Source of the DNA: Aurelia coerulea
Lineage: Eukaryota > Cnidaria > Scyphozoa > Semaeostomeae > Ulmaridae
Length of the DNA stretch: 64,000 nt
Direction: 5' to 3'
Assembly (NCBI GenBank): GCA_039566865.1
Contig: CM076955.1
Span: 3,660,501 to 3,724,500 of the forward strand
Below, piece after piece: positions 1-11,628 of this stretch. Made by a program: the position numbers and the translations under genes. How positions within the stretch are numbered: the first letter of the stretch is position 1; each line of letters opens with the position of its first letter. A model generated the notes under the pieces. That model was not told the DNA's origin and ran no database searches. It was given only the letters and a program-made list of their open reading frames with translations.

Positions 1-297
1 CTCTCTTATTCTATGTCTCTCTAACAAAGGTACCTTCGTCATTTCTTGACTTTTAACTGCAAAATTGGTAAATTTTTGCCTTGATGTGCATGGCTTCTTC
101 TTGATGACAATGTCAATGCAAAATGGAAGCCCTTTCTCGAGAAGAAGGCTCAACTTCGAACAATACCGCAATTTTAGGCCCAAAAAATAAGAAACTAATT
201 AAGAAACTTTTACTACTGAAACACCGAAATTGTCATGCGAAATTAAGAAACTTTTAATACTAAGTGCTGATCCAAGTTTCTTATAAAAAAACGCGTA
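1..297 (-). mobile_element. Family C inverted-repeat element, cut by the window edge
   Basis: This is the reverse complement of most of the element at 20571-20991. Both share the block in which AAGAAACTTTTA recurs, and both end in the terminus TTTCTTATAAAAAAACG. The copy starts before base 1, so only its right end is present. It has no coding potential. Confidence 0.7.
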
Positions 298-1308
298 GGG
301 TACTAGTTTTGAAAAATATTTACTTAAATACGTAAAACCTAAATACCTCTCTGTCAGTGAATATTAGTGAGTTTTAATGACTCTAGCCATGACAGCCATG
401 GGCGTTTGGAAATGAGGTACCTCTCTGTCCTGAAACAGTTTTATTCCTCGCTCTGTGTCCCTGTGCCTGTGACGATTGCTTTCACATTTGTAGGACACAG
501 GGGTGCAAAGAAAGCCAAGGAAAATATTGTGGCACAGGGGCACAGAGAGGAACAAGACTGCTGTAGGAATAACAACAGCCGCGTTTCTTGAAATGCACAT
601 GCTCTAGCATTGCCAGAAAAACCCAAAGCCTTGGTTGGCAGAAAAATTAGACTCACCTTCAATAAGAAGGCCCATCATATTGCCCAAAAACGAAAGCAAA
701 TTTAGGGGCTGCACACACATCTATTTTCTCCTAACAAAGTCATCTTGGACGTTTCATCTTTAAACGAAAAAGGATGATATGAAATCTTTGGCCTTAAAAC
801 CCAGGGAGCTCCTCGCTAATACTGTATTCACTGATCGGTATGTGCCGCTCATAAAGATAGCTTTTGCCAAGGGAAAATTTATTAAAACTGGGTGCAATTT
901 GGTAGAATGACCCTCGAATATGGTTCTAAACGTGAAACTCCATGAAAGTCTGTTGTCTAACTGGGTATTCTGTTGTCTGTCTTAAGAGAGTCTAGTACCC
1001 AGGGTAGGTATCATAAAGTGGATTGGTTATCAAACGCTCAGGGGGACGCCCTGCTAAAATGTGGATGAAGAACCTCCTAGAACACAGAACAACATAACCT
1101 TTTTTATTCATAAGAAACTGCAGATCATTTTACTTAATGACATATTTGCCATTATATCTTTGAATTTAGCATTTAAAAAAGTTTATAAGCTCTTTTCGAA
1201 CTAAGTGCTAGAGTTCCTTAAATTTTCAGCAACCCTGGTACGCGTTTCGTAAAAGCCAGTGTCTTATATAAGAAACAACGTGTAACAGTATCCTTTTCTA
1301 CCTTCCAG
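298..1308. other. Upstream region of the first gene, no gene seen
   Basis: I see no credible exon here. It holds the foldback at 432-570 and, around 1200-1290, a decayed stretch that resembles the right end of family C. The promoter of the gene starting at 1387 may lie here, but no TATA box or initiator can be supported. Confidence 0.4.
432..570. repeat. Short foldback repeat
   Basis: The segment near 445-470 (CTGTGTCCCTGTGCC) is the near reverse complement of the segment near 530-560 (GGCACAGGGGCACAGAG). The two form an imperfect hairpin of about 130 bp. No target duplication was found. Confidence 0.5.
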
Positions 1309-1386
1309 ATAAATAACGAACCCTGTGGAGTAACAGAGCGACGCATATGTTTGACTGTAAATAAAGGTTCAAGGATTCAATAAAGC
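1309..1386 (+). other. Probable 5' untranslated exon segment
   Basis: A strong acceptor (pyrimidine tract TTTTCTACCTTCCAG ending at 1308) lies 78 bases before the ATG at 1387. An in-frame TAA at 1381-1383 separates this segment from the coding region. An upstream noncoding exon is therefore likely, but its position is unknown. Confidence 0.45.
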
Positions 1387-3239
1387 ATGAACGATAGTGA
1401 CCCCAAAGAAATTTACATAAATGCACTTGGCCTAAGAAAACTTAGCGAAGATGAAAAGATGATCAGAGCTGCTGCAGTTACATCGAATACTTCTCAACAA
1501 ACAAATAACATTCCTCCAAACACACGCAAGCGATTGCCCCGAAGAACCAAGCCATCAAACGGAATCAGAAATCATATCTTCCACTACACCTCACCGTGTA
1601 AGCCAATGAAAAGGACGAAGATAAATCACGTGATGAACAGGAAAAGTCACGTGATGGATGGAAAGTCGCCCAGACGAAAAGCTACCAGTGTTATTTCCAA
1701 CGTAGTTTCAGGCAACCAAGTTAACAAAAGCAATGTTATTGTCAGTTCTCCACAGATGCAGACAGGAAATAACAGCTTACTTTTACTCCCAGCGCAGAGC
1801 AAAACTAGTCAAAACATTGTTTTAGGCCAAACTATCTTTAATGGTCCGGACGGGAAGAAATTCGTTCTTATACCAAGTGCAAATCTGAGACCGGGAAACG
1901 CTACGGACAGTCCAGTTCACACTGCCGTGCAAAGCTCGCTGTTACCGATGCCTGATGCCCCCGCTAAGATGACAATCAAACCTGCTCCGGAAATTTCACA
2001 CCCTCCCGGTTACATATATGTTCAACAAGCACCCGCTTCTCAGAGCAGCACCTTTGGTAACATAAGCGTTGTTAATTCAGTTAATTCGGTCACAAATGCT
2101 GTACCGGGCAAGAAATTCATCGTCAGTCCAACACAAACACCCAATTATCAGTGTCTCCCAGCTCCTGCGCAAGGTCAGACAAGTGCACCTTCGAATATAA
2201 GGCAGTTGCTGAATATGACAAAGTCAGCTCTAAATGAGCCTCAGTTCCCTGTGACTTCAATCAATCTTGGCGTGTGGCCTCAAGGCAGTAACCAAACAGT
2301 GCAGCTGCTGAAAATTCAAAAACCAGGGGGAGGTCCTTTACCAACGGGGGTAACTCCCATCTTTTCATACTCAACACAGTCTACATCAATTGAAAGTGCT
2401 GCCATTAGTTCAACTGAGCGATTGACGCAAGGTGTAACGCCCTCAACTGCTTCGTCGACACAAGTATCTTATGACGTAACAAAGGACAACATGAAAAAAT
2501 GGCCCCAATTACAGGCCCCAATTGGGAGAGCATTACTTGATGTTGCCTCCCTTCCAGATGTAGCCTCCCTTCCAGATGAAGCTGCGTCGGTAGTTTCAAC
2601 ACCTTTGAACAACCAAACGCCGAAATGCAGCCTCCATTCGAATACGAGTCCCTCAACAAATGCACCTTTCAAGAATGCGAGTCCTTCTGGCAGTAATGTG
2701 GAGGCGGTGAATGATCCTCCGCAGCAAGATGAAGAACAAGAACAGCATAGAACTCCTCCAAAGGGGCCCCGTGCCATTAGTAAATCACGTGTAAAATTGA
2801 AGAGTTATGGAAGATTTGTTGGGGACCCGAATCGGAATGTTCGCAACCCGGAAACCAATTGTGTTGTCATTCAAGGAAAGAAGCGAAAACGTCGCGGAAT
2901 AATGAAAAATTATGACACCTCAATGCAACATCGTCGCTACGGAGGACCACCATTTACTCCATGTAAAGCACCACCAGCTCCTGACACCCCAAGCAGTGCG
3001 ACATGTTGTTTGTTTGAACACACCCTTTTAAAAATGGCAACTCGTGGATTTTGGGGATGTGAGATGGGTAAATTGCAAGATGTCTTCCGATCGATCAGAT
3101 CTGAGTCAATTGATCTGGACACGGTTGAAGATGTGACGAAACGTTGTTATGGATTTGTGAGAAGGAAGCTCCTCGATGAAGAAGAAGACAAGAAATCCAT
3201 GTACCATTACATGAAGAATTACATCGATGAATTTGACAA
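1387..3239 (+). CDS. Exon 1 of the unrecognised nuclear-type protein
   Basis: Encodes residues 1-617 plus two bases of codon 618. It is low complexity up to about residue 535. After that comes a Cys-containing, charged and better-ordered stretch including GFWGCEMGKLQDVFRSI. The donor is AA|GTAAGA at 3240. Reading through the donor gives a stop at once, so the splice is needed to continue. Confidence 0.8.
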
Positions 3240-6200
3240 GTAAGAAGGATTTCGTCCTAAAGTTAGATAGGCCCCTTAAGGCTGCCCTCCAATTGCAGTA
3301 GTTTTAGAATTGTAGCAGTCCACCTCTACCCTCTCTATAGACTCATTCCAAAAATCTCTTGTTTCGCTCCCCAAACTGACTTGTCGCCTCATCTGAAGAG
3401 ATAACAACAACAACAATAACAAGTTAAAGTTAGAGCGACTTATGCAATGAATCTACCCTCTCTATGCATTTTCCAAGCGGAAATGTTTCTATATAGCTTA
3501 CAATGGCATTGTTTTTTCTTCCGCAGTTTCCTCGAGCGCGTCTACCCAGTGGCTATCATTGCAATCTTAGTCTACCTACCAACTGCATCAGATTATTCAT
3601 TGGTCACGTGGCATGGCATACCACCGACAGGTAAGCAACCATCTTGAGGTTGTGACGTAATCAAAAATTGTTAAATCGTAAACCAAGAATGCGACAAATT
3701 TCTGTTTTATATTTAAGATTAAAGGGAATGTAAGCATACAAAACTGGCTCGAGCTACTCGCGGTCAAATTCTAGCGTTTACGTAGATCAGTTACCCAAAT
3801 ATGGTGCGACATGTGTCGTGGCCTGTTGTCTTTGTACGGTTATCTTTATCAAGGGCGTATATATGCTTAGATTCCCTCTAAGGGACGGCGCTATAATGCT
3901 GACAATTTTAAAGATATAAAAAAAGATACCTAAAGCTCCTTTCAAGCCATTCAGTCTAAAGAACCATGCAATAGCTATTTAAACACAGGTGGCGGAGAGT
4001 GGTTCCGTATTTTTGAAATGGAATTGTTCAGTTTTAAAATTAGTAAAAACAAAACTTTCTTGCCAGTTAAATGTGTCTGATTTCTCTGTGAATCTGATCC
4101 TATTTACTTTAGTTAGGCCAACGTGAGAACGACTGTTTAGTGTTGTTGCTGTTGTTTCAGAAATACAAGCAATCAAACGATAATACATCATTTTGGGACA
4201 CCCAGTAGTTTCTGCTTGCTTCTGTTGCTCTGCAAACTATTTCTGAGATTCTTCTCCAATTTCAGCATATCTGTTATTTCAGGTTGGTCTGAATATCGAC
4301 GTGCTGTGGTCATGAGGGAAGTCTTCGAAGTTTTGTATCATTTTGGAGAAGAATTGAATATTGTTCCAGAGTATGAAAAGGAATTCTTCGACAGTCCTGT
4401 CAAGTCTCCATTACTCGTGCCAAGAGTGTTTGACTTGCGACAAAATTTTTCAGATCCTACAACTTGTGTTGTGAAAAACGTGCCTCAAAAGAAAATGAAG
4501 ATTTTGGAAGAGAAAGTCGGGGAGACAGAAAATGGTCAGGTGGCACAATCTGTTGTTAAGGAGACTGTGGATTCGTGCAATATCCCTGAATCTTCTGAAC
4601 ATGTATGTGATGCTGAATTGGATGGAAGAATGTCGGACAGACAAAAGTTGGATGGGCAAAAGTCAGGCAGTCAACAGTCGGGTGGTGGAATGTTGGACGG
4701 AGAAAAATTGAGTGATGAAACTTTGGATGGGGAGAACCCAAATGGAAGCAAGGCAAGTAGTGGCCCATCAGACAAGACAAATCCATCAGACATGATGAAT
4801 TTCAATGAGAATGCATTGAAACAAGAGGTTGTCGAATCTGATAAGTCTGACGTAGCTGTCAGGTCAGACGCTACGATAACGACAAGATCAATCGGGACAG
4901 ATGCGTTGATGAATGGCGACTGCACAGGGTGCAAAAATAAACGTGTTTCGTCAAATATTTGTAAGAAACACGATGTATGTAAAGTGGAAGTAAATAACGA
5001 TTCGTCGTGTGGAAGCTTGAAAGAGTCTGCTTTAAAAAAATCAGATGCCTCGAAGTTTATCGGGGTGTGCAACAAGGAAGATGACGTGAGGCTGTCGCAC
5101 GATTTTTCTCCAAGCCTGACCATGACCATGAGTACAAAAGAGTGTGACGAGAAGCGTGTTGCAAGATTGAACCAAAAATCTAATGATAAGGACCAAAATA
5201 TCTCACCGGTCATTTCGCGTTCAGTGACAAATACAAGCGATATGAGCCCAGTATACGATGCAAATTCTAATACACCAAAAAGTCCTGTCCACCAACTGTT
5301 TAAATCATCCATTTTGAATGAGGGTGCTACCACAGAAGCAGAAAGCGAAGCAGATACAAGCCGCAAGGAAGTGCCGAAGAAGGTAGCAGTTATAAGCGCA
5401 AGTTTTGCAGAGAGCATTGCGGCCGCTTGTGGCAATAAAAAAGCTTGGAATAAAGATAAAAGCAAAGGGACTGGGTCTGAAGGAGATCAGAATTCAACAG
5501 CAGGCAGCAGGATAAGGACTACTGCTGCAACAACAACGGCAACTTCTGCAGCCACAGCAACCTTAGAAGAGCCTCAATCACAAATGGAAACAGCGGAATC
5601 CCGGAACAATTCGGACGCTGATAACAACGAAATGGCAATGAATAGACGAAGGACATCTCGAAGGATTGCAACTTCGACACGATTTGACCATCTCTTGGTT
5701 GGTACAGATGAATTTTCACTCGAACGAGATCTGCGAAGGGCGATCAAACTTAGCAAGCGAGAACGAACCATAAGCAAATCGTACAATCCGAATGAGGAGC
5801 AGGAATTACCGGACCAAGGACCTGGACTGGAAGAGAAAAAGACGACTGAAATAAGCGGAAAAGTTGACAGAATGCCATTGAAAAATCCGTTGAGTCATGT
5901 ATATGGTAAGAATCATGATGATGATGATGGTGATGATTCGACTTGTGTTATAAGGAAACTAAAGACAATGAATCGATCTGTAGCGTTTGAAGCCCTGTGG
6001 ACACAAATGGCCGTGGAAGAACCCCTCGTTTTGTTAGATGATGAAACATATTCTCTTGGTAAGTGTCTTCTTAGCTGAAAAATATCGGTATTTGCTAAAC
6101 TTTTATTTTTCATTTAGTATTCTATATACCGGGTGACCCAAAAAAGTGACCCAACGTAATCTGTTATAGAAAAAAAAGTAAGTGGCAAATTTAAATATTT

Positions 6201-9200
6201 CTAAATTTGTTCTATCGCTAAAAGACTAGCCTACATTATGAGTACTTTCCGCAATTTTTTTGGAGACGGGAAAGTTCCCGAATTAAGGATTTTGAGGAAA
6301 AGGGCAGGCTTGAAATTCTCAAAAAGTCGTCAAAAACAGGGGATCAATTTGAAGCCATTTCAGATCTTCAAAACAACGAGGAGCGTGTTTCATTCTGCCT
6401 GAGAATATTTTTAAGTGCCTAGGGACTATAAACTTGCCCTGAAGACTTCCGACTGGGTTAACTATTCCCATGTTGAAATGAAACACACTCTGCATTGTTT
6501 TGAAGATTTGAAATGGCTGTAAATCGATACCCTGTTTTTGAAGACTTTTTGAGGATTTCAGGCATGCGCCTTTCCTCAAAATCCTCAATTTTGGAAATTT
6601 ACCGTGCCGTAAAAAATTGCGAAAAATACTCATAGCATAGGCTATTCTTTTAGTGACAGAAAAACGTTTGAAGCATTTCAATCGGCCATTTACTTAATTT
6701 TCTGTGACAGATTGCGTTGGGTCACTTTTTTCTGGGTCACCCGGTATACTCAGTAATTTTCAAAACATCTTCCAAACAGAATTGTCCATAACTTTAAGAT
6801 AACATAAGACTGATGTTGATATATGCATCAAGTCTTCAAGAAAGATTACATTTACTGCATTTTCCGTTTGATTTAATGGCTTGGAAGGAAGTTCAGGTAC
6901 TCTGCTACGATTCTATTTCGAAGATGGATTAAATATTCAGCCCGCTTGGTCTGGGCTTAGGGACGAGTCATTAATTCTTGCTGGAGAGAGGCTGTAAGAC
7001 ATGTTCAAATATTTGATGGAATTTTGACAGCCCTTGTTCAATTTTCTTGAAAATGTTGGTCCAACATTGCAGAAATCAGCCCCCTTCTCAGTACATGTAT
7101 GCATGGCAACAGTATCACTACACTGTCATGACTTCAATTGCATGAAGATTTACATCGTCACAGCTGCTACCGGGTGCGCCAAAATAATCTATGCACGTTT
7201 GGCAGGCCCCAATAAATCGTACACTGAACCGATTTTGAAGATTTATGACTTAATCGTTAGCAGAAAGCCTGAATTTTTTATGCACATTTTTTCATTTTCA
7301 ATTTTTAGAGCTAGAAGCGCGTTTCCTAAAACTTTAGTTTTCGAAAAAACTGAAAGCGATCAAAAACATCGATCAAGTTGTCTAAAGAATCAACATGAGA
7401 ATAACAAAGAATCAACAAGGAGAGAACTTGTTCGTGGTGATTTGCGATTTAGAAATCGACCAATCTGCTGTACGAGAGTTCATACTAAACCCCCAAATCC
7501 TCCTGAAAACGTTTTCTCTTTGTTCATTCATGTTGAATCTTTTAAAATCTGATCAAGGTTTTTCAATCGTTTTCAATGTTTTCGAAAACGAACATTTTAA
7601 GAAACTCGCTTCTTGCTCTAAAAATTGAAAACGGAAAAATTTGCAAAAAGTCCAAGAATCTAATTCAGGCATTTTGCTAAAGATTAAGTCATAAATCTTC
7701 AAAATCGGTTGAGTGTACGATTTATTGTGGCCTGCCAAACGTGCATAGTTTATTTTAGCGCACCCGGTAGCACGTGAAAGAAAAATACCATTTCAAATTT
7801 GACGAGTGGAGAGCAAGCTATTGCATTTAAGAATTAATTCAAGATGAATTAGTGCTGGAAATGAACATAATTCCTGAAGAAGTAGCTTTTAAGAACTTTA
7901 CAGGATTCACCTCAACTTATTTTCATACCCCCTCCCTATAATGTCCGATAGTTTTGTCCCCCTCTTTTTAAGTAGACCCAACCTTGGTCCTCTCTCCAAG
8001 ATATCTTCCACCTCCTTCTCGGCAGGAAATAATTACCGGTCCGTTAAAGATAATTTTTGCTTGTTTCAGGGGAATATCTTGAGAAGTTCCCAATCGAGAC
8101 GTATTGCCCACCAGATCGAACAATCATCAAATCATACAACAATAAATACTACGCACGTGATATCCTTGGCTACGTCAGAAGGGGAACACAACTCGTTGAA
8201 CAAGTCGCTGATGAGGTTGTTGTAGACACAACTAGAACGGTGAAGAAGAATTCAGTAATTCTGGCAGTCCGTAAAGTACCCCCTGGAAAGATCAGTAAAC
8301 TAGTTCACCCCGAGCTACATTTGGAAAACTACACAAGCTACCTTCTGCCAGTTGGTGTGAGTCAGCCTATAAAAGCTAAAAAGAGCGGGGGGAAGTCTTC
8401 AAAGCCCAAGCGAAAATCCAGCTGCTCAAAAGAAGAATGTGTGCTTAAAAGTGAGCCACAAAGTCCTTCTTTAACTGGCTCGCCTTTTAATTCGTTGGAA
8501 AGTGAGCAATACCGCTTTACTCCGCCGCCGAAAAAGTTGAGTAAGCTGGAAAGTGATGAAGAGTATGTTGAACATAGCGAGAAAAGGGAAATCGGATCGC
8601 AAACTGATGTGAGATGTGATACTGCGAGCAAAGAGACACAAACAGAGCGTAAGTGCGATTTATTGCTTACCGTTTGGTGTATCCAAGAGCTACACAAGTG
8701 ATGTATCCAGCATAGCCTCCAAATCTTTATTTCGACTTAAAAAGGTGGGTGTAAAATTGTGTGATTTATTTCTTCTGACTGAGTGGCTTGAAACAAATTT
8801 TAGTTACTTATCTTTAATTCTACCGTTGGACTTTTCAGAAATTTTCAATATTTTTTTAAATTTCAGCGTACGTTACATTTCAACTCATTTGAGGGTGTGA
8901 CGTCATCAAATTTCTAAATCATAAACCAGAAAAGTGACAGACTTTTGCTTGATACCATATTGTAGACATCCATCAACTATGGTTTTCTTTGAAATTACTT
9001 CATGTTGCTTCAAACAGTTTAGAAACTACGATGGTTTTAAGTTTTTTTGAAAATTTTTCTTGAATTCTTGAAAAGAAGAAAAACACTTTAATTCTGAAAA
9101 TATTGAATATTTCACAAAAGTCCAACGGTAGAATTATAGAGAAATAGCTGAAGTTTCTTTGAAATCATTCAGTTCAAAGAAATAAGTAACTGAATTTTAT

Positions 9201-10885
9201 ACCAGGCTTTTTAAAGATTTGGAACCTATGCTGATGTATCCGAGAGCTTTCACTGGCCTTTTTATGAACCATGTAACTGGAGTTAAATTCCATATTTTGT
9301 CCAAAACTTCTCCCACTGCAACTCTAGTGCAGCATTTCGGAGAGGATTCCCTCGTATCCGCCATCTTTCAGAAAAAGTAGCGCGCCGTCCCAGACCTCTT
9401 TGAAAAGGTAGATTATTGTGTCAAGGGCATAGGCGTCTAATCTTTAAAAAGGATTGCAAGTACCAAATTTTCTGGTAATGGCACCCCATAGTAACTTTAG
9501 GTACTTTACTATTTGCAGTATTTTTGAATCTTGATTATTTTCAGTATCACAGAGTCTTCTATGTTTCAAGCAACTTTGAGGCTGTGACGCCCGGAAGGGG
9601 TATTCCCATACTTGACCTGACGGGATATGCCGCTCAACAAGATGTCTTTTTCCGATAAAAAGTATGGGACAGGGTATTTATTATTAATGAAAAAATTATG
9701 GGACAGCCGACAGGGTGTCATATGGAAATGGAAATTATGGAACAGGGTGTCATAAAGAAAAAGGCAATTGATCATATATCCTTTTGGCAAATCGTTATGG
9801 GAAGGGTATCCTTTTGGTACAATCTTCTTATTGGATAGGGTTGTGGTGTAAAAGGGTTTTCCATATACCCCCGTCAGATTCCTAGCCATGTACCACCTCC
9901 GGGTGTGACGTCCTCACATTGCTAAATCGTAAACCAAAAGAGGTATACAGATATCTGTTTGCCACCAACAAGGACAGATTTTGTAACACAATAGCACGAG
10001 ATGCTTTAGTTGACACCTGAATTCAAAGCGATTAGTGGCTGCAGACAAAGGAAATTCTCTCGACCATAAATTCAAAACAAACAAAGCCGCAGAAGTTTCT
10101 CTGAAACCCAGGTAGCTAGCTCGCTCGTTGTGCATTCCAGAAATTGTTTTTAAGAACAAACATGAGCATATATCGAAAGAAGAAGGATATATCTACACAT
10201 CTACCGCGGGCATTTTATTTCTTTGGTTAAGAAGCTGTGCAGTAAGTGTTTCAATCACACCCAAAAATTAAGGGAATTGAATCGCCGGCTTTTTAATCAA
10301 ATAAATGGCTGTGGCAGATGTGTAGATTTATCCTTCTTCTTTTGATCTATGTTCATATTTGCTCTTAAAAACAATTTCTGGAATGCACGACGGCCGAGCT
10401 AGCTACCTAGGTTTCAGTTCAGAGAAACTTTTGCGGCTTTGTTTGTTTTGAATTACCGGTTGAGAGAATTTCCTTTGTCTTACGATCACTGATCGCTCTG
10501 AATTCCGGTGTCATTCAAAACCAACTCGTGCTATTGTCTTACCAAATCTGTCCTTGTTTTTGCCACCACATTAGAGACCTTCATGAACTATGGTTACTTT
10601 GAAGCTTGCTAAAGATTACCTTTTCATTCTATTTCAGAGGGAAAAGATCTTAACGATAACCTATTGCAGAATACACATAGCATAGAAACAATAGAAAAAA
10701 CCTTGAACACTGCGATGGAAACTGCGATGGCGAATCTCATTAGCCCCGACTTTGTAAAAGGTAATTCATCTTATGATCACTTCAGAACACTTATTGACAG
10801 TTATGAACGCGCTGGTAATTTCTTGCTAAACACTGCAAAGATTGCTAATCAATTATACGCTGAGAAATTAAATAATAACCAATAA
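1387..10885 (+). CDS. Unrecognised 1,519-residue low-complexity, probably nuclear protein (5 exons)
   Basis: The model is join(1387..3239, 3527..3630, 4283..6058, 8070..8648, 10638..10885), 4,560 nt ending in TAA. All four introns have GT/AG borders and phases 2,1,1,1 stay open throughout. The start is the first ATG after an in-frame TAA. Visible features are basic nuclear-localisation-like patches near residues 48-55 and 498-503 (KKRKRR), long Ser/Thr/Asn/Gln-rich stretches, a better-ordered segment near 540-700, a ubiquitin-interacting-motif-like helix near 1132-1148 (DLRRAIKLSKRE), an ordered block near 1245-1345, and a dynein light chain LC8-type motif at 1432-1437 (KETQTE). I do not recognise the family. 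A chromatin or transcription scaffold is inference from composition and basic patches only. The introns are loaded with transposons. Confidence 0.75.
3240..3526 (+). other. Intron 1 of the unrecognised gene
   Basis: A 287-bp phase-2 intron. The acceptor is the pyrimidine run TTTTTTCTTCCGCAG ending at 3526. A short (AAC)n-like tract lies near 3403-3422. Nothing else was seen. Confidence 0.6.
3527..3630 (+). CDS. Exon 2 of the unrecognised nuclear-type protein
   Basis: A 104-nt exon encoding a hydrophobic segment that includes VAIIAILVYLPTASDY. The borders are CCGCAG|T and GACAG|GTAAGC. Skipping it would break the frame into exon 3 (phase 2 to phase 1), which is the main support for including it. 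It is too short and isolated to call a membrane helix. Confidence 0.65.
3631..4282 (+). other. Intron 2 of the unrecognised gene
   Basis: A 652-bp phase-1 intron. The bases near 3643-3690 resemble the interior of family B (TGAGGTTGTGACGTAATC followed by AAATCGTAAACC). No other recognisable content was seen. Confidence 0.6.
4283..6058 (+). CDS. Exon 3 of the unrecognised nuclear-type protein
   Basis: Encodes residues 653-1244 (1,776 nt, an exact multiple of three). It opens with an ordered segment (SEYRRAVVMREVFEVLYHF). A diverged LDGxK-type run follows near 4615-4760, then a long disordered region, a basic stretch (RRRTSRRIA), and the ubiquitin-interacting-motif-like helix near 1132-1148. 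An Asp run (HDDDDGDD) lies near 5915-5937. The donor is CTTG|GTAAGTG. Confidence 0.8.
6125..6748. mobile_element. Palindromic mariner-type MITE with TACCGGGTGACCC ends
   Basis: The ends are TATACCGGGTGACCC and GGGTCACCCGGTATA. Nearly the whole 624 bp folds back on itself in two arms of about 280 bp. TA at the junctions fits the Tc1/mariner TA target. There is no transposase, so it is non-autonomous. It lies within intron 3. Confidence 0.75.
7168..7769. mobile_element. Palindromic mariner-type MITE with TACCGGGTGCGCC ends
   Basis: The left end TACCGGGTGCGCC is matched by GGCGCACCCGGTA-like sequence at the right (GCGCACCCGGTA), with inverted arms over 100 bp long (both carry GTTTGGCAGGCC or its complement). 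The terminal dinucleotide is TA. The ends resemble those of the element starting at 37742. Confidence 0.72.
8070..8648 (+). CDS. Exon 4 of the unrecognised nuclear-type protein
   Basis: A 579-nt exon. The first 100 residues are the most ordered part of the protein (RTIIKSYNNKYYARDILGYV). A basic Lys/Ser linker follows, then two QT motifs: GSQTD near 1420-1424 and KETQTE at 1432-1437. The second fits the LC8 consensus KxTQT. The donor is GAGC|GTAAGT. Confidence 0.8.
8709..9232. mobile_element. Family B element, 524 bp, with 9-bp target duplication
   Basis: The inverted termini are AGCATAG...CTATGCT with the subterminal block CCGTTGGACTTTTC on both strands. It is flanked by the identical 9-bp repeat GATGTATCC (8700-8708 and 9233-9241). 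Non-coding. A 9-bp duplication suits Mutator-like mobilisation. It sits 60 bp after the exon 4 donor. Confidence 0.85.
9590..9902. mobile_element. Family E element (CCCGG-capped, tandem GGGACAGGGT motifs)
   Basis: It starts CCCGGAAGGGGTATTCCC and ends CCACCTCCGGG. The interior repeats GGGACAGGGTAT or GAACAGGGTGTC. TGTGACG flanks both sides, and the host sequence looks like a family B interior (TGACGTCCTCACATTGC). The header CTTGACCTGACGGGAT matches the copy at 32718. Confidence 0.65.
9967..10558. mobile_element. Family A element, 592 bp, with perfect 9-bp target duplication
   Basis: The ends are AACAAGGACAG and CTGTCCTTGTT. Long subterminal inverted repeats include GAGCTAGCTACCT. The flanks are identical 9-mers, TTTGCCACC (9958-9966 and 10559-10567). 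Its right end lies 79 bp before exon 5. No transposase. Confidence 0.87.
10638..10885 (+). CDS. Terminal exon 5 of the unrecognised nuclear-type protein
   Basis: The acceptor is TCTATTTCAG at 10637. The exon encodes the last 82 residues, a helical-looking charged tail (TIEKTLNTAMETAMANL), and stops with TAA at 10883-10885. The frame is the one predicted from exon 4 (phase 1). Confidence 0.75.
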
Positions 10886-10886
10886 A
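10881..10886 (+). promoter_or_regulatory. Poly(A) signal overlapping the stop codon
   Basis: AATAAA spans the TAA stop (10883-10885). If used, the 3' untranslated region would be very short. No better hexamer was noticed in the next 300 bases. Confidence 0.4.
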
Positions 10887-11051
10887 CGATTTTGAGATTT
10901 ATGCTTTTTAGGCTGAGTCAAAAAAATTTACCACGTTTGGTGGGCTGCTATAGAATAAAAAGTACATGGCCGATATTCAGACTTAAAATGTTAATCTATA
11001 CTCATCTTTTGGACCCAGAAATTAGAAAAATGCTCTCAAGAGGTTTGTGTG

Positions 11052-11198
11052 GCAACGAGAATTCCACATTCGATTCTGGTTCATACTTTACTTGCCATTG
11101 AATTTAAATTCGATAAATTGTTAGTTTCAGAAATAGAATTCTAATTTCGATGGCAAGTAAATCATGGGCCAGAGACAAGCGTGGAATTCTCGCTCCGA
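11052..11198. repeat. Foldback repeat
   Basis: The left arm (CGAGAATTCCAC ... TTTACTTGCCAT) and right arm (ATGGCAAGTAAA ... GTGGAATTCTCG) pair over about 50 bp around an AT-rich centre. Confidence 0.6.
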
Positions 11199-11569
11199 TA
11201 CAAAACAACCCCCTCACCAGAATGTTTCCTAATTTCTGGATCTTTTTTTTCTATCCATTTTTTTCAAATATTTACAATAAATCTTACTTTCCACCGTACT
11301 TATCTAATTACTATACACCACCGCAGGGACGACACCAAGGGGAGCGAAAGACAATGACTACCCCATAGTCAAAACATAAAGACACGCAACATTGAACTAC
11401 ATACAACTAAACTACAAACTAGTTACACTACTTACAAAGTTACTCTACTAATTACTCTACTTACGAAATTACTCTACTGTACATAAAAGCTAAAAAATGG
11501 GCTATGGTGGTTGCGGAACTTGTAGCGTAGCTTGAGATTTTCTAATCAAGTCGACCAGTTTGGTGGTGG

Positions 11570-11628
11570 ATCTAAGATCTGGATGTGGATGTGGATCTAA
11601 GATCTGGATCTAAGATCTGGATCTAAGA
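11570..11628. repeat. Short tandem repeat of GGATCTAAGATCT units
   Basis: Successive copies of GATCTGGATCTAA and GGATGT. Simple repeat, no function inferred. Confidence 0.6.

Larger units (their letters stand above)
6059..8069 (+). other. Intron 3 of the unrecognised gene
   Basis: A 2-kb phase-1 intron with donor GTAAGTG and acceptor TTTGCTTGTTTCAG. Most of it is two palindromic mariner-type elements (6125-6748 and 7168-7769). The reading frames at 7034-7628 lie inside the second and are not genes. Confidence 0.65.
8649..10637 (+). other. Intron 4 of the unrecognised gene
   Basis: A 1,989-bp phase-1 intron. It holds a complete family B element, a family E element lodged in a B-like fragment, and a complete family A element, each listed separately. 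The 9242-9560 gap shows no recognisable feature. Confidence 0.65.

Noticed and set aside
4671..5465. 264-codon open frame on the - strand
   Set aside because: It lies fully antisense to exon 3 of the large gene. It has no motif, and the + strand frame is supported by splice phases.
7034..7628. 172-codon and 77-codon open frames
   Set aside because: They lie within a palindromic mariner-type element and an intron, and have no recognisable domain.
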